From Mobilitalea torta (GTDB lineage Bacteria; Bacillota; Clostridia; Lachnospirales; Lachnospiraceae), in assembly GCF_050433395.1 (NCBI RefSeq), contig NZ_JBNPXH010000001.1, positions 62,001 through 126,000 on the forward strand: 64,000 nucleotides of DNA, read 5' to 3'. Under the pieces are notes generated by a model, which was not told the DNA's origin, ran no database searches, and saw only the letters and a program-made list of their open reading frames with translations. Below, one piece after another: positions 34,397 to 43,039 of the stretch. The first letter of the stretch is position 1. Each line of letters opens with the position of its first letter. Position numbers and translations under genes: made by a program.

Positions 34397-35398
34397 ATGA
34401 AGATTAATATTTATTATGGCGGACGGGGATTGATTGAGGATCCGACCCTCTATGTAATAAGCAAACTGACCATGGTGCTGGAGGAACTCCGGGTAAAGGT
34501 GATCAGATATAATCTGTATGAAGAGAAGAATGGAATTTCCATGCTTCCGAATACGCTGAAGGAAGCGGACGGTGTAATATTGGCGGCCACCGTGGAATGG
34601 TTCGGGATCGGCGGCCTGATGCAGCAGTTTTTGGATGCCTGCTGGCTCTATGCAGATAAGGATAAGCTGAGCCGTCTGTATATGCTTCCCGTAGCCATGG
34701 CCAGCACCTATGGCGAGAGGGATGCACAGCTTTATATGATTAAAGCCTGGGAGACGCTGGGAGGGTATCCTGTCAGCGGTCTTGGCGCCTATGTTGAGGA
34801 TCATGTGGATTTTGAGACCAATAAGGATTATGCAGAGATTATAGAAAAAACGGCGGAAGCCTTCTACCGCACCATTCATCAGAAGAAGAAAAATCTTCCC
34901 ACCAGCAATGCGGTCATTATGCAGAATGTTCTCCGAAGAAACTCCATTGCCCTTACGCCTCAGGAAAGTGAGCAGCTTTCCGTCTATGTCTCCGATGATG
35001 CTTATGTAAAGAAGCAGAAGGAGGACATTGAGGAACTGACCCAGCTGTTTAAGGATATGCTGGTCAATAACAGCGACGGCGAAGGCAATCAGGAATTCCT
35101 CAAGAATCTGAAGGATAATTTTCACCCTCTGGAGGATTTTACAGCCTCTTATTGGATTCAGATATCCGACACCAATAAGAATCTGGTGGTGGAGATTAAC
35201 GGCAAGCGCATGAAATGCTATTACGGAGAGAAATCAGATGCGGATGTGATTGCCAAAACCACCCATGCGGTTATGAATAAGCTGGTGCTTGGCCGGGTTA
35301 CCTTCCAGGGGGCCTTTATGTCCGGAGAGCTGACAGCAAAAGGGAACTTTAAGACCCTCCGGACCTTTGACCAGGTATTTCAGTTCAATATACTGTAG
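34397..35398 (+). CDS. Flavodoxin-like/SCP2 fusion protein
   Basis: 333-residue soluble protein. Residues 1-180 resemble an NAD(P)H-dependent FMN reductase (KINIYYGGRGLIEDPTLY, then EADGVILAATVEWFGIGGLMQQFLDAC). The C-terminal 100 residues look like an SCP2 sterol/lipid-binding domain (ASYWIQISDTNKNLVVEINGKR and DADVIAKTTHAVMNKLV). The pairing suggests redox chemistry on a hydrophobic substrate, which is an inference. I prefer ATG 34397, as the conserved strand begins there; ATG 34385 is possible. It is close behind the rhomboid gene and converges on the histidine kinase. Confidence 0.7.
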   Translation: MKINIYYGGRGLIEDPTLYVISKLTMVLEELRVKVIRYNLYEEKNGISMLPNTLKEADGVILAATVEWFGIGGLMQQFLDACWLYADKDKLSRLYMLPVAMASTYGERDAQLYMIKAWETLGGYPVSGLGAYVEDHVDFETNKDYAEIIEKTAEAFYRTIHQKKKNLPTSNAVIMQNVLRRNSIALTPQESEQLSVYVSDDAYVKKQKEDIEELTQLFKDMLVNNSDGEGNQEFLKNLKDNFHPLEDFTASYWIQISDTNKNLVVEINGKRMKCYYGEKSDADVIAKTTHAVMNKLVLGRVTFQGAFMSGELTAKGNFKTLRTFDQVFQFNIL

Positions 35399-35410
35399 GC
35401 CGCCATGGTT

Positions 35411-36163
35411 CTACAGGGGAAGCAGGATGGTAAAGGCGGTCAGTGCTTCCTCTGAAGTGACTGATACAGAGCCGTAATGCAGATCGATTACCTTTTTCAC
35501 CAGAGCCAGACCTACACCGGTACCTCCCTTTTTGTAGCTGACAAAGGGCTGGAATATGATTTCCAGGGCGTCGGCAGGGATGGGCTGTCCGTTGTTGCTG
35601 ATGCAAATAGAGAGCTTTGCCGGCCTGTTCTCTTTCTGAAAAAGGCAGGCAAGGCGGATATGTACAAAGTCTCCGGAACGGGTAGCCTCAAAGGCATTTT
35701 TGATGATATTGACAAATACCTGCTTCAGCTTATTGCCGTCACAGTGGTAGCTGTTGAAATATGCTTCGCTGCCCGGCGCCACCTCCAGGGCCAGATCGAT
35801 GTCCCGGCTGAGGGCCTGGGGCTTAAAGCTGTCAAGGATCTGGTTCATGAGGGCGATGAGATTGATGTTTTCCCTATTCAGCAGGGTGGTATTATTCATC
35901 AGGGAGGCATCCTGGATAAGGCGCTCCATATCGCCGATCAATTCCTGGATCTGGTCCCAGTACTTGAATTCGGATGTTTCCGGATGCTTTGTCTCGATAT
36001 ATTGAATGGTACCCTTCAGCAGGCTCAGCGGATTGCGAAGCTCGTGAACAAGCATGGAGTTGATCTTCTTGTTGGATTCTGCAATGGATTGGATGATAAC
36101 CTCCAGTTCGGGATTCTCCTTAATCTTGTCGGCAAGGATGTCGTTATTCAGCTCAGGCAACAT
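35411..36163 (-). CDS. Orphan sensor histidine kinase
   Basis: 250-residue soluble kinase. The phosphoacceptor helix is LVHELRNPLSLLKG near residue 40; the N-box is NIIKNAFEA near 138; the nucleotide-binding G2 box is GGTGVGLALVKKVI near 215. The G1 box reads ISNNGQPI, with Asn in place of the usual Asp. There is no sensor or membrane domain and no response regulator nearby. In sporulating clostridia such orphan kinases can feed Spo0A, which is only a suggestion here. It converges on the flavodoxin/SCP2 gene. Confidence 0.88.
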   Translation of the reverse strand: MLPELNNDILADKIKENPELEVIIQSIAESNKKINSMLVHELRNPLSLLKGTIQYIETKHPETSEFKYWDQIQELIGDMERLIQDASLMNNTTLLNRENINLIALMNQILDSFKPQALSRDIDLALEVAPGSEAYFNSYHCDGNKLKQVFVNIIKNAFEATRSGDFVHIRLACLFQKENRPAKLSICISNNGQPIPADALEIIFQPFVSYKKGGTGVGLALVKKVIDLHYGSVSVTSEEALTAFTILLPL

Positions 36164-36312
36164 GTGTTTGTCCCCCTTATTCTTAAGATAAATCGACCAA
36201 AAACGGTGTGTTCTCTATTATGATATCAAATATTGGAAAATATAGCAATAATAAGCTGAAATATTATTGAAAATGGATTGTTATTATTGGCGGAAGAATG
36301 GAGGTTTTTTAG

Positions 36313-36729
36313 ATGGAAAATAATAATTGTATTTTCTGTAGGATTATTGCGGGGGAGATACCTTCGGCAACAGTGTATGAGGATGATGATTTTAAGGCGA
36401 TTATGGATATTTCTCCTGCCAACAAAGGACATGTGATTCTTTTGCCTAAGAAGCACTGTGCAACCCTTTTTGAGATAGAGGATTCTATGGCTGCCAAGGT
36501 ATTGCCTGCAGCGAAGAAAATAGCACATGCCCTTCAGGCTGAATTAAATTGTGAGGGTATGAATTTGCTTCAGAATAATGGAGAAGCGGCAGGACAGACG
36601 GTGTTTCATTTTCATTTACATCTGATTCCCAGATATCAAGGGGATCCGGTTAATATGACATGGGAGCATGGGAAATATGAAGACGGCGAAGCCGTAGCTC
36701 TTGCAGCATCCATAGCCAGCAGATTGTAG
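36313..36729 (+). CDS. HIT-family nucleotide hydrolase
   Basis: 138-residue cytoplasmic protein of the Hint/HIT branch, which removes AMP from adenosine phosphoramidates or similar nucleotide conjugates. The catalytic histidine triad is HFHLHLIPR near residue 98; the N-terminal zinc-associated CIFCRIIAGEIPS follows the Hint pattern. The length matches (about 136). The ribosome site AATGGAGG precedes the ATG. It is a single gene followed by a strong terminator. Confidence 0.95.
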   Translation: MENNNCIFCRIIAGEIPSATVYEDDDFKAIMDISPANKGHVILLPKKHCATLFEIEDSMAAKVLPAAKKIAHALQAELNCEGMNLLQNNGEAAGQTVFHFHLHLIPRYQGDPVNMTWEHGKYEDGEAVALAASIASRL

Positions 36730-36772
36730 ACCAGATTGCAGAAGAGGATTTGTGCAGGATAAACTGCCGTGA

Positions 36773-36831
36773 AAAACCCCGCAGGGGAATAGCCTTGGAT
36801 AATTCAGGCTATTTCATTCTGCGGGGTTTTA
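36773..36831 (+). terminator. Terminator between HIT gene and murG
   Basis: AAAACCCCGCAG pairs with CTGCGGGGTTTT, with an inner stem AATAGCCT/AGGCTATT. The tail is rich in T on both sides, so it can serve the HIT gene and the convergent murG. Confidence 0.9.
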
Positions 36832-36874
36832 TTTCGTTCCGACTATGTTTTGCTCCAGTAATGTTTTGTTCCAA

Positions 36875-37951
36875 TTATTTGGAGGTTTCTTTGATTAGCT
36901 TTATTATGGTATCAATAGAATTATTCAGCTTGCTCTGATTCATAGCATTCATATAATTCGGTTTTTTCTCCATTACTTCTTTTATTGCGTCCAGGAGACG
37001 GGAGGGGCTCAGATCCTCCTCCTTCAGCAGAAAGGAATAGCCCTGGCGTTCAAAGGATTCCGCGTTGAGAATCTGGTCGCCCCGGCTGGCCTTTGCCGAG
37101 AGCGGAATCAGGATATTTGGCTTGCGGAGGGCCAGAAGCTCGCAGATGGCATTGGCTCCGGCTCTGGATATCACCAGATCTGCGGCGGCCAGCAGATCAC
37201 TCAGCTCTTCATTAATGTATTCAAATTGTGCATACTTTCCGCTATATCCCGCCGCGGCCTCAAAGCGCTTATCCAGATTGTCCTTACCGCAAAGGTGGAT
37301 TACCTGAAAATCCCGGACCAGCGTAGGGAGCATATCCCGGATTGCCTCATTGATCACTTTGGAGCCGGTACTGCCTCCCATCACCATTAACACGGGCTTA
37401 TTGGCGGTGAAGCCGCAGAAATCCAGACCGCGCAGCTTGTTGCCGGAGAAAAGCTCCCTGCGGATGGGGGTGCCGGTCAATACAGCCTTATCCTTGGGTA
37501 GATGATCCAGGGTCTCTGGAAAATTCACGCATACCCGGGAAGCCGAGGGAAGAGCCAGCTTATTGGCCAGGCCCGGAGTCATATCGGATTCATGGATAAT
37601 GACAGGAATCCCATAGTGTTTTGCAGCCATAACCACGGGAACCGTTACGAACCCGCCCTTGGAAAATACAATATCCGGCTTGAGGCTCTTAAGTAATTTG
37701 CGTGCCTCCAGATAACCCTTAACCACCTTAAAGGGATCGGAAAAATTCTTGGGATCAAAGTATCTTCTTAATTTACCGGAGGAAATGCCATGATACGGAA
37801 TGTGATATTCCTCTATCAGCTTACGTTCAATTCCCTGGTAGGAGCCGATATACTGAATGTCATAGCCCTCCTGCTTCAGCTGCGGAAGCAGGGCAATACA
37901 GGGCGTGACATGGCCCGCTGTTCCGCCGCCGGTCAATACAATCCGTTTCAT
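36875..37951 (-). CDS. murG: UDP-GlcNAc transferase MurG (lipid II synthesis)
   Basis: 358-residue peripheral membrane GT28 glycosyltransferase that adds GlcNAc to lipid I to give lipid II. The N-terminal GGGTAGHVTP is the conserved phosphate-binding loop; HESDMTPGLANK and GGSTGSKVINEA are further family landmarks, and SRAGANAICELLALRKPNILIPL is the UDP-GlcNAc-binding part. The length is typical. It lies outside a division and cell-wall cluster and is coupled by a four-base overlap to a TSCPD protein instead, so it may be a second copy. This cannot be judged without the rest of the genome. Confidence 0.95.
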   Translation of the reverse strand: MKRIVLTGGGTAGHVTPCIALLPQLKQEGYDIQYIGSYQGIERKLIEEYHIPYHGISSGKLRRYFDPKNFSDPFKVVKGYLEARKLLKSLKPDIVFSKGGFVTVPVVMAAKHYGIPVIIHESDMTPGLANKLALPSASRVCVNFPETLDHLPKDKAVLTGTPIRRELFSGNKLRGLDFCGFTANKPVLMVMGGSTGSKVINEAIRDMLPTLVRDFQVIHLCGKDNLDKRFEAAAGYSGKYAQFEYINEELSDLLAAADLVISRAGANAICELLALRKPNILIPLSAKASRGDQILNAESFERQGYSFLLKEEDLSPSRLLDAIKEVMEKKPNYMNAMNQSKLNNSIDTIIKLIKETSK

Positions 37952-38199
37952 TCACAGGACCTCCATTCCTTTAAGGCTCTTGCCAGCTGGTCCGGGCAGG
38001 AGGTGGATTTTCTCTCACAGGTTACCCCTTCCAGTCTATGTATCACATCGTCCACCCTCATGCCAACCACAAGCTTTGAAATCCCGCTGGCATTCCCGTT
38101 GCAGCCGCCTGTGAAATGCAGCGCCGTAACGGTGTTGGTCTCCTTATCTATTTCAAAGCTGATTTCCTGGCTGCATACTCCTGAAGTCTTGTATACCAT
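37948..38199 (-). CDS. TSCPD-domain protein (TIGR03905 type)
   Basis: 83-residue protein beginning MVYKTSGVCSQEISFEID. It matches the small TSCPD family: the conserved Cys in GVCS, the Gly-rich HFTGGCNGNASGI, and the closing CERKSTSCPDQLARAL. The TSCPD domain also occurs at the C-terminus of ribonucleotide reductases, but this stand-alone form has no known job. I chose the ATG at 38199, since family members start with M-x-Y-K-T; an ATG at 38235 is possible. It is upstream of and overlaps murG. Confidence 0.85.
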   Translation of the reverse strand: MVYKTSGVCSQEISFEIDKETNTVTALHFTGGCNGNASGISKLVVGMRVDDVIHRLEGVTCERKSTSCPDQLARALKEWRSCE

Positions 38200-38417
38200 T
38201 GCTATTTTTACCTGACCTTTCCTAAGTATCCGCATTGCGCATACTTTAAATATATGTAATCCGTCCGTATCTGCTACAGTCGCTGTAAAGACAGCAGATA
38301 ACCGAATACATTGTATCTCAGTATACCACTTTTTGCAAATATAATTTACACCTTTAACAGTGTAAAAATAAATCGAATGATTTTATTGGTATTATCGTTC
38401 GATTTGTATATAATAAT

Positions 38418-38448
38418 ATTACAGGAACAAAATACGTGTTCCTGTAAT
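38418..38448. repeat. Dispersed copy of the TTACAGGAA palindrome
   Basis: ATTACAGGAA, 11 bases, TTCCTGTAAT matches the first hairpin of the 95-bp tandem repeat at 13.4 kb, including the loop (CAAAATACGTG versus CAAAATGCGTG) and the following TCG. The other two hairpins of that unit are not conserved here. It lies in the 38.2-38.7 kb gap between the TSCPD gene and the MerR remnant; apart from this, the terminator at 38616 and the MerR promoter I see nothing coding there. Confidence 0.8.
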
Positions 38449-38615
38449 CGAGAATGGACTGCATTGTTACCAGAAATATAAAAGATGATTCTAAATCATT
38501 CATTCCGGTATATTCACCCTCTGAATTTTTAGCGCGATTGCTTCCGGAAGAAGAGAATGGTCAAGAGAACTGGAATTAATAGTAACCGCGTAGGTGACTG
38601 ATACCTATCATGATC

Positions 38616-38671
38616 TATGCCCGTCCTTTTGTGGCTTCGTTCCAACCCGAAAGGACGGGCATAAAATTTTT
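38616..38671 (+). terminator. Strong terminator-like hairpin
   Basis: TATGCCCGTCCTTT (from 38616) pairs with AAAGGACGGGCATA (38650-38663) without mismatch, followed by AAATTTTTTTC. No gene is seen directly upstream on this strand, so it may close a transcript from a lost gene. Confidence 0.75.
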
Positions 38672-38674
38672 TTC

Positions 38675-38705
38675 TTGCTCATTACATTACGTAATGAAAT
38701 AGAAT
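38675..38705 (+). promoter_or_regulatory. MerR-type promoter with palindrome in 19-bp spacer
   Basis: TTGCTC, a 19-base spacer and TAGAAT frame a perfect 12-bp palindrome CATTACGTAATG (38685-38696). A long spacer holding the operator is the hallmark of MerR-family control. The downstream gene is a MerR remnant, so this is probably the autoregulated promoter it once used. Confidence 0.6.
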
Positions 38706-38727
38706 AAAAGGGAGAGGAGGAAGGATT

Positions 38728-39342
38728 ATGAGTAAAAAGAGATATACAAGCGGCGAAATTGCGTCTTCTGCGGGTCTGACAATCAGAGCGGTCCAGCATT
38801 ATGATAACATCGGCCTGCTGCCGTCTTCAGGGAGGACGGAGGAGGGCGTCGCTATTATACAGAGGACGATTGCCATTTGCATTGATTTTGAGCGTTTTAG
38901 CGAGCCTTTTGCTTACCTTCACAACAGAAATAACCCAGCACAAGACGTTATCGGAGCTGAAACCCATGTCCGTTATTGAGATAAATATGCTTGGCGTGGA
39001 TGTGGCAGCCATTTTGCTCATTCTGTTTTCCGCCGTTCAGGTCGGCAGGGAGTTTCAAGGGAAAATGATACAGACCTATCTGATGGCGGTGCCGGACCGG
39101 ACCCGTTATTTTGGTGCGAAGCTAATGATGTTTTTCCTGCTGCTGCAAAGCTTCTCCCGCAGACCGTTCAGGGGACCGTCATCCGGCTTCTGCCTGCATC
39201 CGCAATACATACCCTTTCGGGAGCAGCACAAGCGGGAAGTATAGAATACACTGGGGAGTTAACGGCCTTTATGGTACTGGTTATCTGGAGCGCGCTGGCT
39301 GCGGGTATGGCTATATGGCATTTCCGGCAGAAAGATATTTGA
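38728..39342 (+). pseudogene. MerR regulator/ABC permease remnant
   Basis: The first 37 codons encode a typical MerR helix-turn-helix (YTSGEIASSAGLTIRAVQHYDNIGLLPSSG). The sequence then passes, in another frame, into part of a multi-pass ABC-2-type permease (PFALILSVLASLLLTF, then VDVAAILLILFSAVQVGREFQGK). After a further deletion the permease C-terminus reads TGELTAFMVLVIWSALAAGMAIWHF. A MerR regulator, an ATPase gene and most of a permease have evidently collapsed into one scar. A short protein of 83 residues could still be made from the first frame, with the DNA-binding part but no effector domain. Confidence 0.75.
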
Positions 39343-39382
39343 TACTGCTTACTGCCGAAAGGGGTAACCATAACAAATTTAT

Positions 39383-39411
39383 TTGCACTTTATAATTGTT
39401 ACAGGTATAAT
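39383..39411 (+). promoter_or_regulatory. Sigma-A promoter of secreted protein gene
   Basis: TTGCAC, exactly 17 bases, TATAAT. It lies 80 bp upstream of the ATG at 39492. Confidence 0.7.
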
Positions 39412-39491
39412 AGAAGGGGAATCCAATATTTGCAGCTTTTTCAAAAGTTATACATTGTCCTGCACGGTCTTATACTAACGGGAGGGGTATT

Positions 39492-40301
39492 ATGAAAAGG
39501 TTATTTTCAAGGATATTTACAGTCCTACTGCTATCTGTTTTTGTTTTATCAAATCTTAGCTTCACCTCTTTCGCATCAGAGGAAACAGAGGAAGAATATC
39601 TGGCTCCGTATATAGCCCTGCTGGAACAGTACGCCGGGGAAGCCGGAGCGGATGCCCGGGTCGGCAATATTGATTCGTTTTATGAAACCTGTAAAAGGGT
39701 ATCCTTATCTGAATGGGAAAATAATTTGGAGGAGATATTCAAAGGATTTCAGTCGGTATTGGAATATGAGGAACCCATAGTGCTTGAACGTGACAACGAC
39801 ACACAGCTTACACCTTATCCCGGCGAGTTTGACGGCGGCGTTCCGGGAGTGTCCGCGGCTGTTTCCTCTGCGGTTTCTTATAATAGCAGTAATAAAGGAG
39901 TTCCGGGGGTTTCCTCCAACGATAAGAGTTCGGAATATCGATACCTGGAAGCCTCTTCTTCGTCCGGAAGAAAAGATGATAACACAAAATCATTTTCATC
40001 AGGAGATAGTTTTTCCGATACGTTTACCGGCTATATCGGTTCAGGATATAAATGTAAAACCACGGTTGACGGCACCCTTCTTTCCGGAGGTACGCCGGAC
40101 GTTTTTAACAATGTAAATTGGCAGGCATGGGATTTTCCCGGGGAAAGCTATTTTCATATAAGGCTTTTCAAGGATACAATCATCCATGGGGATACGGCAA
40201 GTACAGAAGCCGCAGGGGATCTCGTTACGGCAGAGGGTCTGATCTTAACCGTGCAGGTGACGGTTTCCTATAAAATTAATGCGAGTACCTATCATGATTG
40301 A
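39492..40301 (+). CDS. Secreted hypothetical protein
   Basis: 269-residue protein with a clear signal peptide (MKRLFSRIFTVLLLSVFVLSNLSFTSFAS, cleavage near residue 29). The mature part is acidic at first (EETEEEYLAPYIALLEQYAG), then has a Ser/Asp-rich central linker (residues about 105-175), then a C-terminal beta-type region that starts near 180 (TFTGYIGSGYKCKTTVDG). No membrane helix or anchoring motif follows, so it should be released. Strong ribosome site GGGAGGGG. No family recognised; it stands alone after the MerR scar. Confidence 0.75.
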   Translation: MKRLFSRIFTVLLLSVFVLSNLSFTSFASEETEEEYLAPYIALLEQYAGEAGADARVGNIDSFYETCKRVSLSEWENNLEEIFKGFQSVLEYEEPIVLERDNDTQLTPYPGEFDGGVPGVSAAVSSAVSYNSSNKGVPGVSSNDKSSEYRYLEASSSSGRKDDNTKSFSSGDSFSDTFTGYIGSGYKCKTTVDGTLLSGGTPDVFNNVNWQAWDFPGESYFHIRLFKDTIIHGDTASTEAAGDLVTAEGLILTVQVTVSYKINASTYHD

Positions 40302-40388
40302 TACAAATGTAAAAATATGCATCCCTTTACTATTTAGATAAGAGTTTTATGGTGCTTTTCATAAAAACCCCTTGGAAGAAGGAATAAG

Positions 40389-40583
40389 ATGAGGCTGTTT
40401 TTAATAATATGGCTGGCGGTGATGATCATGGATAATCTCTTACCGTTTCTGCTTGCAAAATATTATAAGGGTTATGACCATAAAAAAATGGCTCTGAGTG
40501 TGTTAGGATGCAAGCAGACTTTGGCCTGTTGCTATTTGCCCCTTTTGTTCTTTGCAATAAGCGAATTTCTTCATCCCTTTTAG
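40389..40583 (+). pseudogene. Truncated small membrane protein
   Basis: 64-residue open frame with one strong hydrophobic helix (LFLIIWLAVMIMDNLLPFLLA), then YYKGYDHKKMALSVLGCKQ, which looks like the start of a larger multi-pass protein. The sequence becomes unlike this after GCKQ and stops at 40583. I read it as the N-terminal remnant of a membrane protein gene. GAAGGAATAAG is a fair ribosome site, so the fragment may still be translated. Confidence 0.4.
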
Positions 40584-40630
40584 CATCTATCATTTCGCTG
40601 ACTTTTCCTATTCCATTATGTATGCATTGG

Positions 40631-41593
40631 TTAATACCATGATTGATCCCACACTTTCTTTAGAGTCTCTTGTAACGCCTGCTCAACGCGCTCATCCTTT
40701 TCATTGCGAAGGCTTGCTGCCAGGGATAGCACATCCATTCGAGCATTCCCGCTGATCTGGCGAGGGTCGTATTTCCATAGCTCCAGAGCATATTGAGTAT
40801 CTGTGTCAATCAGACGGGACCCCGCACTGGCAAAGTGCCCTGGGGACTCTGTGGTTCCCCAGGTTTCCGGTGTGGGGGAGTTCAGCATACTAATATCTGC
40901 AAGAGCACTTAGCCCCGCAGGAAACATCCTGGAACTAAGTTCTGTCTTGTCAATATACACGACTTTTCTCACTGGGTTGAGCAGATATGGCGCCGCTTTT
41001 CGGTAAAGAGCCTCCGGCTCTAAATCGGATGTGAGTACCTTCTGCACACCGTCATTGCTTTTCGATACAAGGTTCAGCTGGACGAGCTGATTGGCGGCCC
41101 GGGAAATGGTCATGGCTGAAAAGTCAAACTGTTTTGTCATTTCGCTTAGATACATCGCTCTGTTTCTTTGGAGGATAAATGCAAAGAGCAGCATTTGGGC
41201 AGACGGCTGGAGCCTTTCCAATACGGGGGCAATGGCGGCTTCGCTGTCGCAGCGGTCTTGAAGCTGAATTCCCAGAAAGGGAAGATAGAGATGCTTTCCC
41301 GGCACGACAAAAGCAATTCGGGCGTTGATAAACGATGCCCGTCTCTGTCTTGTAATGGTTTGCAATTCAAATACCATTGGCCAATTGCAGATTTCCCGCA
41401 GCCTTTTCAGATGCTTTTTCAGCACATTAATCGTACCGAGCTCATCGACGGGTTTCAAAAACAGACACGGAACACCCTCGAGCAGGACACATTCATAGCG
41501 GTATTCATCTATCAAGAAATATGGAAGCTTACCTGCCTGCGTCCACTCCGTACGTGTTACTTCAATGCCCAGTATTTCCTTGATGTAGTCCAT
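40631..41593 (-). CDS. Winged-helix protein, possible orphan antitoxin-like regulator
   Basis: 320-residue soluble protein. Residues about 135-205 form a winged helix (LQRNRAMYLSEMTKQFDFSAMTISRAANQLVQLNLV). The N-terminal part is alpha/beta; the C-terminal part ends ARMDVLSLAASLRNEKDERVEQALQETLKKVW. The build recalls winged-helix proteins paired with a nucleotidyltransferase toxin (AbiEi-type), but no toxin gene adjoins it in either direction, so this stays a guess. The flanks are accessory remnants, which fits a laterally acquired gene. The ribosome site (GAGGTGATTCT) is good. Confidence 0.5.
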   Translation of the reverse strand: MDYIKEILGIEVTRTEWTQAGKLPYFLIDEYRYECVLLEGVPCLFLKPVDELGTINVLKKHLKRLREICNWPMVFELQTITRQRRASFINARIAFVVPGKHLYLPFLGIQLQDRCDSEAAIAPVLERLQPSAQMLLFAFILQRNRAMYLSEMTKQFDFSAMTISRAANQLVQLNLVSKSNDGVQKVLTSDLEPEALYRKAAPYLLNPVRKVVYIDKTELSSRMFPAGLSALADISMLNSPTPETWGTTESPGHFASAGSRLIDTDTQYALELWKYDPRQISGNARMDVLSLAASLRNEKDERVEQALQETLKKVWDQSWY

Positions 41594-41873
41594 AGAATCA
41601 CCTCAAATTTAACTATTTATTAATATTATAACTAAAATAAAGTTAAATATCAATAATAGAGTTAAATTGTATTTTCAGTTTTGTATATGCTTTCTTATAG
41701 TTTTAAGTTCATCTGATTTTCATAATAAATAAAACGGGTGAAGGATGGGGTATCAGAACGGAAAGAAAGTGACAGAAAAATCCGAATGAGATATAATGAG
41801 GCTTAATAACTGTTACAGTATGTTAAAAACCTCAGATTTTAATATACGAACAAAAGGAACAGGAGTGTAGAAT

Positions 41874-42335
41874 ATGACGGACAATCTGTTTTTAGTCAGA
41901 CCTTCCAAGGCATTAGAAAGGGAAATTTGGGAGTACAGACAGGAGTATTTTGACTTTGGAGAGACACAGGTCAACGGAAGCTGCGGCCTGGCATATTATG
42001 ATAATTTTGATGAATGGCTTAACCTCGTCCTTTCCATTGAAAAAGAGGAGCTAAGAAAGGATGTCCATACAAGTACGTTTTTCTCTGTACGGAAAGAAGA
42101 CAATAAAATCATAGGCAGCGTAAAGCTTCACCATTCCTTAACCCCTTATTTAGAAAAGCATGGTGGGCATATTGCTTATGGAATACGCCCATCAGAAAGA
42201 AAAAAAGGCTACGGCAAACAGCAGCTTTTACTGGTTTTAGATGCTGCACGAAAGATGAAAATCCCGAAAGTAATGATTGTATGTGATAAAGATAATATTG
42301 CTTCAGCGAAAACAGCATTAAGCTGGGGAGCTTAA
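41874..42335 (+). pseudogene. GNAT acetyltransferase with clipped C-terminus
   Basis: 153-residue GCN5-related N-acetyltransferase. The acetyl-CoA-binding region is visible as GGHIAYGIRPSERKKGYGKQQLLLVLDAA, followed by KVMIVCDKDNIASAKTALSWGA and the stop. Members of this type usually continue for 20-25 residues with a final beta strand after the NxxSxxx segment. The last residues (LSWGA) look foreign, so the end appears to have been lost in a deletion. Whether it is active is doubtful. The strong start (AGGAACAGGAGTG) is intact. Confidence 0.6.
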
Positions 42336-42360
42336 CAGCAGATACTCTTCTCGCACGGTG

Positions 42361-43029
42361 TCACAAGGTCAGATACCGTTCAAATTTCATAATGCTGTCC
42401 TTGGTACCCACAACAGCAATTAAATCATTTGTGTTTAATTGAAGGTCAGGGGTAATCTCAACAATGGTAGCATTCCCTCTGACAATGGCAATAATGTTGA
42501 GGCCGAACTTTTTGCGAAAGTTCAGCTCGATAATTCCTTTTCCATGCAGTTTATCCGTCAGCTTTATTTCTGAAATCGCATATTGATTCGAAAGGTCAAT
42601 ATAATCCACGGCCCTCGGCGTTGCCAGCGACTTTGCAAGGCGGATGGCCCGGTCTTTTTCCGGATACACCACCTCTGCCCCGATTTTTTGCAATACCCGT
42701 CCATGCTCCGCGCTGATTGCCTTTGCAATGACACGCGGAACACCCAGTTCAATCGCGTTGAGGGTTGTCAGTATACTGGCTTCAATGTGCTCGCCGATAC
42801 ATACGATAACAGTACCGCAATTCTGTATTCCGGCCTCCTCCAACGTTGGTTTATCCAGTTGGTCAATCACAAAGGCTTGCTGCACTTTGTCCTGGATTTG
42901 TCTGACCTTGGTCTCGCTGTTATCAAGCACTAATACCTCTTTCCCGTTGTCGGAAAGCGTTTCCGCAAGGGCAAATCCAAAACGGCCTAACCCGATGACT
43001 CCAAAATCGATACTCGCTTTATACGGCAT
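42361..43029 (-). CDS. ktrA: Potassium uptake regulatory subunit KtrA/TrkA
   Basis: 222-residue cytoplasmic RCK protein that gates the membrane channel encoded before it. An N-terminal Rossmann fold binds ATP/ADP or NAD (GVIGLGRFGFALAETLSDNGKEVLVLDNSE). The C-terminal TrkA-C domain (about 140-222, GIIELNFRKKFGLNIIAIVRGN) is where c-di-AMP binds in Gram-positive KtrA. The length is right for KtrA. It starts 10 bp after the KtrB stop with GGATAGGAG upstream. It belongs to the KdpDE-linked potassium module. Confidence 0.92.
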   Translation of the reverse strand: MPYKASIDFGVIGLGRFGFALAETLSDNGKEVLVLDNSETKVRQIQDKVQQAFVIDQLDKPTLEEAGIQNCGTVIVCIGEHIEASILTTLNAIELGVPRVIAKAISAEHGRVLQKIGAEVVYPEKDRAIRLAKSLATPRAVDYIDLSNQYAISEIKLTDKLHGKGIIELNFRKKFGLNIIAIVRGNATIVEITPDLQLNTNDLIAVVGTKDSIMKFERYLTL

Positions 43030-43039
43030 AATGATTCTC

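Noticed and set aside
34253..35125. 290-codon antisense frame
   Set aside because: It overlaps the flavodoxin/SCP2 gene and rhomboid end and has no coding features.
40631..41593. Complete AbiE toxin-antitoxin system
   Set aside because: Only a winged-helix protein is present; no nucleotidyltransferase toxin gene is found on either side.
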